Assembly: GCA_041671005.1 (NCBI GenBank)
Contig: JBAZCJ010000052.1
Coordinates: 1 to 8,653 of the forward strand
DNA: 8,653 nucleotides
Direction: 5' to 3'
Source of the DNA: JACRPI01 sp041671005
GTDB taxonomy: Archaea > Nanobdellota > Nanobdellia > Woesearchaeales > DSVV01
The notes beneath the pieces were generated by a model that did not search any database, had not been told where the DNA came from, and was given only the letters and a program-made list of their open reading frames with translations. The translations under genes and the position numbers were made by a program. How positions within the stretch are numbered: position 1 is the stretch's first letter; the number at the start of each line of letters is the position of its first letter. Positions 1 to 4,605 of the stretch are shown here, in pieces.

Positions 1-1
1 A

Positions 2-1519
2 AATAAAGGGACATTTACCTACACTATTAATGCAACAAATATTGATGGTTATTCTTCAACACGTAGTTTAACATTTGTTGTGGCAGATGAAACAGAACCA
101 GTGATTACATCTGTTGTTGTTGGTTCTTCAATTTCATATGGAAGTTTAATTTATTTTACTGCAACAGTTACTGATAATATTGCGGTTTCAGCAGTGCGTG
201 TTCTTTTGAACGGGACATATTATACAATGATATATTTAGGCAGTGATACTTATGACATTTCTGTTAATAGTACACGACTTCATGCATTAGGAACATTTAA
301 TTATGTTGTGTATGCAAATGATAGTTCAGGTAATAACGCAGATACATACGCAGGGACAGTTGATGTTGTTGATACTAGTGCACCTACAATAAGTGCAGTA
401 ACAGAAACTGCAGACCCATTAGCATTAGGAAGTGTAATGACTATTTCTGCAACAGTTGTTGATGATATTAGTACGATTAGTTCTGTTTATTTTGATGTTG
501 AAGGAACAGTATATTCAATGACTGCTTCAGGAAGCAGATATAGTGCAACAGTTACACCTACAACTATTGACACGTATGATTATACAATTCATGCTTTTGA
601 CAGTCTTGGTAATGAAGTAATATACGATAGTTCTTTTGCAGTTACTGATCAAACAAAACCAATTATTAGCAATGTTGATGTGCCAGATAAAATTAATCAA
701 AATGATTCTATTACTTTTTCAGCAGATGTAACAGATAATATTGGTGTTGATACTGTAACAGTTACTATTAATGGAACAACATATTCCATGGCAAATGTAG
801 GTGGAGACACGTACGAATATATTTTAAATACAGTAGGTATGGATATTGCACAGTATGCATATACTATTCGTGCAACAGATGTTCATAGTAATACTGCAAC
901 TGCAACAGGGACAGTTTGGGTAACATACATTGTTCCTCTTTATGTTACAATCCGAGCAGATAAAACGAGCGGTGAAGAAGATCTTATCGTTTCATTGACA
1001 GCTGTAGTTACAGGTGGTGTTGGGGTCTATGATTATTATTGGAATTATGGTGATGGTCACGAAGATGCAAACATGTTTAACATGCACACATTTACACGAG
1101 ACGGTACTTTTAATGTTACATTGACTGTAGAAGATAATTACGGCAATGAAGGTTCTGATACTGTTGTGATTACTGTTGGTGAAGAAAAAATAAGCAGTGA
1201 TCCTCGCAATAACATTCAATTAACAGGAGTGTCATTTGCTGACGATATTGTTGGTGCAGGTGAATCTCTTGTTGGAAAAATTAATATTGAAAATATTGGT
1301 GCACAGGATTTAGAAGATATTTCAGTTACATTATTTATGGAAGAACTTGGCATTTGGGCAAAAACAACTGGAATTGATGTTGATGAAGGGGATACTACAG
1401 AAAAAACTGTAATTCTCGATATTCCTTATGATGTTGAACCAGGATATTATGATGTGCGGATTGTTGTCAGTAATGATGAAATGAAGCGCGTGATATATAG
1501 GGATATTGAGATTAAATAA
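2..1519 (+). CDS. Large secreted surface protein, C-terminal part (Ig-like repeats, PKD, CARDB-like domain); 5' partial
   Basis: The frame is open to the left edge, so this is the 3' portion (505 residues) of a larger protein; the internal GTG at position 80 is not its start. Residues 1-29 end one repeat. Three Ig-like repeats of about 92 residues follow (about 32-124, 127-216 and 219-308). Each begins P-x-I-[ST] and carries a TDNI/DDI strand, an NGT-Y-[ST]-M or EGT-V-Y-S-M strand, and a closing Y-x-[VI]-x-A-x-D strand. A PKD domain occupies about 312-392, with the diagnostic WNYGDG at 347-352. The last 100 residues (404-505) form a CARDB/NEW3-like beta-sandwich containing ELGIW and VEPGYYDVR. 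Several N-glycosylation sequons (NGT, NST, NVT) fit an exported glycoprotein. No C-terminal membrane helix is present, so any anchor lies upstream or attachment is non-covalent. A role in the envelope or adhesion is inferred; exact partner unknown. Confidence 0.85.
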   Translation, partial: NKGTFTYTINATNIDGYSSTRSLTFVVADETEPVITSVVVGSSISYGSLIYFTATVTDNIAVSAVRVLLNGTYYTMIYLGSDTYDISVNSTRLHALGTFNYVVYANDSSGNNADTYAGTVDVVDTSAPTISAVTETADPLALGSVMTISATVVDDISTISSVYFDVEGTVYSMTASGSRYSATVTPTTIDTYDYTIHAFDSLGNEVIYDSSFAVTDQTKPIISNVDVPDKINQNDSITFSADVTDNIGVDTVTVTINGTTYSMANVGGDTYEYILNTVGMDIAQYAYTIRATDVHSNTATATGTVWVTYIVPLYVTIRADKTSGEEDLIVSLTAVVTGGVGVYDYYWNYGDGHEDANMFNMHTFTRDGTFNVTLTVEDNYGNEGSDTVVITVGEEKISSDPRNNIQLTGVSFADDIVGAGESLVGKINIENIGAQDLEDISVTLFMEELGIWAKTTGIDVDEGDTTEKTVILDIPYDVEPGYYDVRIVVSNDEMKRVIYRDIEIK

Positions 1520-1540
1520 TTTTTTATTATTTTTTATTTT
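1520..1540 (+). terminator. U-rich transcription terminator of the surface protein gene
   Basis: Just after the TAA stop at 1519 the plus strand reads T6-A-T2-A-T6-A-T4, a U-rich tract without a preceding hairpin. This is the usual archaeal termination signal. It overlaps the last codons of the convergent OB-fold gene. Confidence 0.6.
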
Positions 1541-1857
1541 AACTCAATTGTCTCACCAACAATTTCCAACTTTCCTTTGTATAATTTTACTGTTCCTTTG
1601 ATTGTTACTGTATTTCCTTCTGGGAAATCTAATTTTTCAAAGAAGACTATTGGCATGTCTTGAATTGTAAATAACGTCATTGTTTCTGTAGTTTTTATAT
1701 TTTCAATCATTCCGCTGATTACTAATTTTTTATCAATGTCGTCTTCTGTAATGTCTTGTATGTTTGTTTCTGCTGCTATTTTGGAAAGAAAGAATAATAC
1801 GCCAATTCCTATAATAGCAATAACAATGCAGATTTTTAATAATTGTTTTTCATTCAT
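1534..1857 (-). CDS. Membrane-anchored OB-fold protein
   Basis: This is a 107-residue protein. A hydrophobic helix (about residues 6-27, rich in Ile, Val, Leu and Phe) follows a short start MNEKQLLK, giving an uncleaved N-terminal anchor or signal-anchor. Residues 36-107 have the strand pattern of an OB fold: KKLVISGMIENI, then TLFTIQD, VTIKGTVKLYKGKLEIVG and ETIE. This resembles the nucleic-acid-binding (tRNA_anti-like) OB domains found in many small archaeal proteins. With the domain probably outside the membrane, the ligand may not be nucleic acid; the function is unknown. The start ATG at 1857 is chosen because it precedes the helix directly. A weak TATA-like box lies about 29 bp upstream. 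The gene converges on the surface-protein gene with only 14 bp between the two stops. Confidence 0.72.
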   Translation of the reverse strand: MNEKQLLKICIVIAIIGIGVLFFLSKIAAETNIQDITEDDIDKKLVISGMIENIKTTETMTLFTIQDMPIVFFEKLDFPEGNTVTIKGTVKLYKGKLEIVGETIELK

Positions 1858-2026
1858 TTATTGTATTTTTTAACTTAAGTCAATAAAAAGCTGTTCTGAG
1901 AAAAGTCGGAAGATTTACAGGAACTGTTGTAATTATTTCAGAAACCTTAGTATTTATTAAAAATATTTCATTATTTTTTTGGAACTATTGTTTTAATTTT
2001 TTTATTTAGTTTAGGTTTCTTTACAA
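1858..2026. other. AT-rich spacer without a recognisable gene
   Basis: About 170 bp between two minus-strand genes, about 22% G+C over 1861-1980 by my count. I see no ORF of useful length, no tRNA and no strong hairpin. Apart from the weak TATA-like box near 1886 nothing stands out. Confidence 0.6.
1882..1890 (-). promoter_or_regulatory. Weak TATA-like box for the OB-fold gene
   Basis: On the minus strand TTTTTATTG is centred about 29 bp before the ATG at 1857. The spacing matches the stronger boxes in this window, but the sequence is a poor TATA match. Confidence 0.3.
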
Positions 2027-2179
2027 TTATTTTATCCATTTCATTGGTAAGACAAATACAAGATATAAAATTCCAAATCCTAAAAATAAATATAATGTAT
2101 CGTAAGGCTTAATGGCATAATATGTCATATGTATAATTGTGACAGTAATTCCTGTAATAGCAAAGATTTTTTTAAACAT
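2027..2179 (-). CDS. 50-residue two-helix membrane microprotein
   Basis: On the minus strand the ATG at 2179 opens a 50-codon frame ending in TAA at 2027-2029. It begins MFKKIFAITGITVTIIHMTY and ends LPMKWIK. Two hydrophobic segments (about residues 5-22 and 28-45) are joined by a short polar turn, KPYD, and both ends are basic. This predicts a hairpin membrane protein with both termini in the cytoplasm. The best evidence that it is a gene is the promoter: a good TATA box (AGATATAAAC) centred 26 bp before the ATG, placing the transcript start at or next to the start codon. It lies 40 bp downstream of the codirectional 2220-2975 gene but has its own promoter. I recognise no family, and the function is unknown. 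A gene this short could still be a chance frame. Confidence 0.6.
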   Translation of the reverse strand: MFKKIFAITGITVTIIHMTYYAIKPYDTLYLFLGFGILYLVFVLPMKWIK

Positions 2180-2200
2180 ATTATATTGTTACGTCTTCTA

Positions 2201-2210
2201 GTTTATATCT
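2201..2210 (-). promoter_or_regulatory. TATA box of the microprotein gene (leaderless)
   Basis: The minus strand reads AGATATAAAC preceded by an A/T-rich BRE-like AAAA. Its centre is about 26 bp before the ATG at 2179, so the transcript should begin at or within a few bases of the start codon. Confidence 0.6.
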
Positions 2211-2219
2211 TTTTAGAAT

Positions 2220-2975
2220 TTATACTGGTTGTCTTGTATATGGTTCAAATGTTTGTTGTATTACATTTCTTGCTCTGTTTGTAATTGTATCTTTATCCCC
2301 TAATAATACATGGTGAATAACAAACGGATTTGTTGTTTTTGCAGGAAGTTCAATATTGTAAGCAGCTGTTTCTAATAATGGAAGCACTGAATCTTGAGGA
2401 CGCCTAAACATAAATATTTCTCCAGTTTCTGGGTTGTATAATAATAGGCCTTGAGCTAATTGTACATTAGTTCCTCTTTCTGTTGCTAGTAATCTTGGGG
2501 GGTTTTGATACATTCCTCCAAGTGCCCTTCTTTCTGTGAGCATTATTCTATTTGCACAAATTATTTCGTCATCTGGTAAATTATGTCCTGTAACTGTATT
2601 ATAATACCTTGTTGAAAGTGCGATTGGAAGATATGCAGCTTCTGTATGTCTAATCCCATATATTCCATTAAATCGTATTGCTACTTCTCTTTTAATTTCT
2701 GTTTCTTTTTTAGCTTCTTCTTCAATTGAATATCCAATTCCTATTCTCAATCGTATTGTTGGAAGTGTACTTTGTTCTAAACCAGGATTTTCAATTATTC
2801 TTGTTAATTGACCCGTTTTAGAATCATATTCTATATGGACTGAACTTGTAATTACTCTTTTACTTTTCAGAATTCCTGTTATAATTTCTGGTTCGAATCT
2901 ATTAACAGCGTTTCCAATCTCACTTAAAATCATTACGTTGTCTTGTATTACTTGATCAATTGTATTTTGGTCCAT
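2220..2975 (-). CDS. Unrecognised 251-residue soluble protein
   Basis: A complete 251-codon frame with normal codon use and a good promoter, but I do not recognise its family. No signal peptide or membrane helix is visible, so it is probably cytoplasmic. The N-terminal 40 residues look helical (DQVIQDNVMILSEIGNAV). A beta-rich stretch follows (about 40-80, with SSVHIEYDSKTGQLTRII), then a charged helix rich in Glu and Lys (84-97). The C-terminal half contains GLLLYNPETGEIFMFRRPQD (177-196) and a strand-helix end with TNRARNVIQQTFEPY. No catalytic motif is identifiable. The ATG at 2975 is favoured because a TATA box lies 28 bp upstream, giving a near-leaderless mRNA. It is divergent from the 3184-3756 gene across a control region with a strong dyad, so the two may be co-regulated (inference). 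Confidence 0.75.
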   Translation of the reverse strand: MDQNTIDQVIQDNVMILSEIGNAVNRFEPEIITGILKSKRVITSSVHIEYDSKTGQLTRIIENPGLEQSTLPTIRLRIGIGYSIEEEAKKETEIKREVAIRFNGIYGIRHTEAAYLPIALSTRYYNTVTGHNLPDDEIICANRIMLTERRALGGMYQNPPRLLATERGTNVQLAQGLLLYNPETGEIFMFRRPQDSVLPLLETAAYNIELPAKTTNPFVIHHVLLGDKDTITNRARNVIQQTFEPYTRQPV

Positions 2976-2998
2976 AATTTACACTGAAATCCTTATCT

Positions 2999-3007
2999 CT
3001 TTTTAAA
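2999..3007 (-). promoter_or_regulatory. TATA box of the 2220-2975 gene
   Basis: On the minus strand TTTAAAAAG is centred about 28 bp upstream of the ATG at 2975, predicting a leaderless or nearly leaderless transcript. Confidence 0.55.
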
Positions 3008-3020
3008 TTTAATTATTCAT

Positions 3021-3049
3021 AAGTAACAACACGGGCAGTGATGTTACTT
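3021..3049. promoter_or_regulatory. 29-bp imperfect dyad in the divergent promoter region
   Basis: The arms AAGTAACAACAC and GTGATGTTACTT are complementary at 11 of 12 positions (one A/A mismatch) around a GGGCA centre. The dyad sits immediately upstream of the minus-strand TATA box and about 34 bp before the plus-strand TATA box. No gene ends here, so a terminator is unlikely and an operator for one or both divergent promoters is the better reading (inference). Confidence 0.5.
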
Positions 3050-3082
3050 TATTTTATCAAAAATACCCCTAAAAAAGAAAGA

Positions 3083-3090
3083 TTTAAATA
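3083..3090 (+). promoter_or_regulatory. TATA box of the 3184-3756 gene
   Basis: TTTAAATA is preceded by a purine-rich BRE-like AAAGAAAGA. Transcription should begin about 3111-3115, leaving a leader of about 70 nt before the ATG at 3184, unlike most other genes here. Confidence 0.6.
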
Positions 3091-3108
3091 GTAGTAGCAC
3101 CATATTAA

Positions 3109-3124
3109 TATACATAAATGTATA
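3109..3124. promoter_or_regulatory. 16-bp dyad over the predicted transcription start
   Basis: TATACAT and ATGTATA are perfectly inverted around AA. The predicted start of the 3184-3756 transcript falls inside it, a position from which a bound repressor would block initiation. AT-richness makes chance dyads more likely, so confidence is moderate. Confidence 0.35.
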
Positions 3125-3125
3125 C

Positions 3126-3146
3126 TGTTGTGGAACAAACACAACG
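3126..3146 (+). promoter_or_regulatory. 5'-leader hairpin of the 3184-3756 mRNA
   Basis: GTTGTG (3127-3132) pairs with CACAAC (3140-3145) around a 7-nt loop, extended by one U-G pair. It lies in the predicted leader, about 40 nt before the start codon. A control role is possible but unproven. Confidence 0.3.
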
Positions 3147-3174
3147 AGTTTACTAACAGAGATTACAGAGAATG

Positions 3175-3180
3175 GGTGAT
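3175..3180 (+). promoter_or_regulatory. Shine-Dalgarno site deciding the 3184 start
   Basis: GGTGAT matches the complement of the archaeal 16S rRNA 3' end. It lies inside the alternative four-codon extension from ATG 3172 and favours the ATG at 3184, although the gap is only 3-4 nt. Confidence 0.45.
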
Positions 3181-3183
3181 GTG

Positions 3184-3756
3184 ATGGATATAGAACGACT
3201 GAAAAAATTAAATATGTTAGCAGGTGAATTAAAACATCAGGGCATAGCACAGGATCATGAAGATGCTGCATATCTTGCCGTATCAATGGTCGGTGAAGAC
3301 GAAGAAAGATGCCTTTCAAATATGCATTTGAATGAAGATCAATCATTAATGATTAAAGAAATCATTAAAGAAAAACCAGTTCATAGAACAGAACAACAAT
3401 TTGAAGAAAATTCACAAATTTTTCATCAACAACCGCAATCTATTCAAAGCGGGATGAATAAAGATGATGTTGAACATATACTTCAAAATTTTGCATCAAC
3501 ACTTGTTGCAGAATTTAATACCCTTCATGCGCAACTTGAACAGAATACTGCACAACTGCAGAAACTTATGGAACACATGAGTACAGTTTCAGTACAGCCT
3601 GTTCAAAAAATACAACAGGAGCAGGTTCCTGTGCAAAAAACACTACCTCAAGAACCAACGCAACCCGCAGCACAAGCTGCCAATCCTCGCACAGGAAACT
3701 TTGCTACTGGAGATGTATCAGTTGAAAAGATGTTTTATTTCGGATCAAAAAAATAA
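3184..3756 (+). CDS. Hypothetical coiled-coil, Gln-rich protein with a conserved-looking C-terminal tail
   Basis: A 190-residue soluble protein. The N-terminal segment (MDIERLKKLNMLAGELKHQG, then DHEDAAYLAVSMVG) is helical and resembles the start of hypothetical proteins I recall from Woesearchaeota-like genomes. Residues 91-136 form a heptad-like coiled coil (VEHILQNF to LQKLMEHM). A low-complexity Gln/Pro linker (about 137-166) follows, and then a distinct tail, NPRTGNFATGDVSVEKMFYF ending GSKK. A tail this different after a disordered linker suggests a short docking motif (inference). No catalytic site, signal or membrane helix is visible. The ATG at 3184 is preferred over 3172 because GGTGAT (3175-3180), the only clear Shine-Dalgarno-type site in this window, lies 3-4 nt before it. 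That spacing is short, so 3172 is not excluded. Function unknown. Confidence 0.75.
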   Translation: MDIERLKKLNMLAGELKHQGIAQDHEDAAYLAVSMVGEDEERCLSNMHLNEDQSLMIKEIIKEKPVHRTEQQFEENSQIFHQQPQSIQSGMNKDDVEHILQNFASTLVAEFNTLHAQLEQNTAQLQKLMEHMSTVSVQPVQKIQQEQVPVQKTLPQEPTQPAAQAANPRTGNFATGDVSVEKMFYFGSKK

Positions 3757-3935
3757 AAAATAAATGAAAAATGAATGAATAAACATATACAATAATATTA
3801 CTGAGAGTATATGCGTACATCACGTGCGCACTTGCATTATTGAACTTATCCCAGACGATCTTTATTGATTGTTGTGAGGGATGGAGGCACCACGCAAAGT
3901 TCATCTGTAGGAATTCATTGATATGGCAATGACAG

Positions 3936-3959
3936 TAAGATTTTTACCCAAAAATCTTA
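3936..3959. repeat. Perfect 10-bp inverted repeat (hairpin)
   Basis: TAAGATTTTT and AAAAATCTTA flank an ACCC loop, a perfect stem. No U-run or gene end is adjacent, so it is best read as a helix of the candidate structured RNA. Confidence 0.7.
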
Positions 3960-4107
3960 TTTGAACAAAAAACGGTTGAAGGGAAGCAATTCGGTTCTAC
4001 CAGAATTATATTGCACTCTTTATGTTTCTTTGTTCTCAGTTGCTCGTCAGTGCTCAGTAAAACCATAAACACCTGATTGAGTAGCAGGCAGATACAACAT
4101 TGTTCGT

Positions 4108-4159
4108 TATCACAGTTTCAGGAAAGCGGAATTATCGTTTTCATGAAGTGCTGTGCATA
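4108..4159. repeat. Long irregular hairpin
   Basis: Three stacked helices fold on one axis: TATCACAG with CTGTGCATA (bulged C), TTCA with TGAA, and GAAAGCG with CGTTTTC (one G-U pair). They close a GAATTAT loop, with about 19 pairs in total. G-U pairs and bulges of this kind are typical of an RNA rather than a DNA-binding site. Confidence 0.5.
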
Positions 4160-4369
4160 GTTTGACAGACAAAGAGTCAACCTATGATTTGGATGCTCTT
4201 ACGGAGCTGAAAAGATGCGGATGTCAGATGTGTTCGGTTGCATTTTTGCAGAGAACACAGTGTCTGTAACCCTGTATATGCGTTGTACACCCCAATGAAA
4301 AAATATTTATTCGTACAATGCTCGTGAACAATTGCGTAATTGTCTGCTAATCTCAATACCCTTATAGTC

Positions 4370-4385
4370 AATGAAACGTTTCATT
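4370..4385. repeat. Perfect 16-bp palindrome
   Basis: AATGAAACGTTTCATT reads the same on both strands with no spacer. With no loop it cannot form a simple RNA hairpin, so a DNA site for a dimeric protein is the natural reading. It lies about 220 bp before the 4606 gene and away from any clear promoter. Confidence 0.45.
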
Positions 4386-4433
4386 CATTATCTTAGATGG
4401 ACTGTTAGTTAGTGGGGTTCATCACAACACACC

Positions 4434-4454
4434 AAAAAAGCCAGCTTCTCTGGC
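4434..4454 (-). terminator. Hairpin plus T6 terminator (minus strand)
   Basis: Read on the minus strand, GCCAG-AGAAG-CTGGC is followed immediately by TTTTTT. It would end the candidate small RNA, and no protein gene on this strand ends here. Confidence 0.4.
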
Positions 4455-4506
4455 GTTTATAGAAACTGTGTAGAAAACACCCTCCTTTCTGGAGGGCATA
4501 GTTTCT
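4434..4506 (-). ncRNA. Candidate 73-nt minus-strand small RNA
   Basis: On the minus strand a TATA box (AAAATATAAAAGAG, 4526-4539) is followed about 26 bp later by AGAAACTATG. This pairs with CACAGTTTCT (10 bp, one G-U) and encloses a GC-rich CCCTCC/GGAGGG hairpin (4480-4496) and a 9-nt bulge. A second hairpin, GCCAG/CTGGC (4440-4454), is followed directly by T6 (4434-4439), an intrinsic-type terminator. Promoter, structured body and terminator are thus in the right order and spacing for a short independent RNA. Alternatively the same helices are the 3' end of the larger plus-strand RNA. No known RNA family recognised. Confidence 0.4.
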
Positions 4507-4512
4507 TCTGCT

Positions 4513-4551
4513 GTTTTTGTTCTATCTCTTTTATATTTTCTATCTCTTTTA
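4513..4551 (+). terminator. U-rich tract ending the structured region, with a 14-bp tandem repeat
   Basis: After the last helix (4506) the plus strand becomes pyrimidine-rich (GTTTTTGTTCT, then TTCTATCTCTTTTA twice, at 4520-4533 and 4538-4551). On the plus strand this is a plausible archaeal U-tract terminator for the structured RNA. On the minus strand the first repeat copy and the bases just after it form the TATA box of the candidate small RNA. Confidence 0.4.
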
Positions 4552-4575
4552 GATTACTACTATTTCATCATAACA

Positions 4576-4585
4576 TTTAAAAATA
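4576..4585 (+). promoter_or_regulatory. TATA box of the 4606-5628 gene (leaderless)
   Basis: TTTAAAAATA is centred about 26 bp before the ATG at 4606, so the transcript should begin at the start codon. No Shine-Dalgarno site is present. Confidence 0.6.
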
Positions 4586-4605
4586 AACTTATGTTCCCTT
4601 AGTCT

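Larger units (their letters stand above)
3798..4512 (+). ncRNA. Candidate large structured non-coding RNA (family unknown)
   Basis: This is the only long gene-free stretch. G+C over 3781-4500 is 280/720 (39%) by my count, against about 22-30% in sampled spacer and coding lines. It is filled with local helices: 3812-3818/3824-3830; a nested set 3841-3847/3897-3903, 3848-3852/3878-3882 and 3855-3860/3867-3872; 3905-3908/3932-3935 enclosing CATTG/CAATG; a perfect 10-bp stem at 3936-3959; 3988-4007; an irregular stem of about 19 bp at 4108-4159; 4280-4288/4313-4321; 4328-4333/4338-4343; 4440-4454; and 4461-4506. Many are 5-7 bp and individually chance-level; the long ones are not. A U-rich tract follows at 4515-4550. 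The plus strand is favoured by that tract and by a weak TATA-like ACATATAC near 3783-3790, but strand and ends are uncertain and there may be two RNAs. I found no hallmark of RNase P RNA, SRP RNA, rRNA or tRNA. Confidence 0.45.

Noticed and set aside
992..1219. 75-codon ORF antisense to the PKD region
   Set aside because: Antisense shadow of a gene with a clear domain structure; the translation is low-complexity Ile/Thr.
2..1519. Ig-like repeats as a possible recent DNA-level tandem duplication
   Set aside because: The repeats are similar only in protein pattern; nucleotide sequences have diverged, so they are old domain repeats.
1896..1926. GAGAAAAGTCGG followed by TTACAGGAAC, recalling RNase P RNA conserved regions I and V
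   Set aside because: In RNase P RNA these regions are separated by most of the molecule. Here they are about 10 nt apart in a very AT-rich spacer with no supporting helices.
3044..3346. 100-codon minus-strand ORF through the divergent promoter region
   Set aside because: It covers the plus-strand TATA box, leader and gene start; the translation resembles no protein family.
3704..3904. 66-codon minus-strand ORF overlapping the end of the coiled-coil gene
   Set aside because: It is a shadow of the plus-strand gene running into the structured region; no promoter or coding signature.
3972..3994. GAAGGGAAGCAA resembling the SRP RNA helix 8 signature
   Set aside because: The facing strand and the tetraloop context of helix 8 are absent, and this segment pairs better as the local hairpin at 3988-4007.
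4177..4371. 64-codon minus-strand ORF in the non-coding island
   Set aside because: The composition is not protein-like. It is crossed by several helices (4280-4321, 4328-4343), has no promoter at the expected distance, and no recognisable domain.
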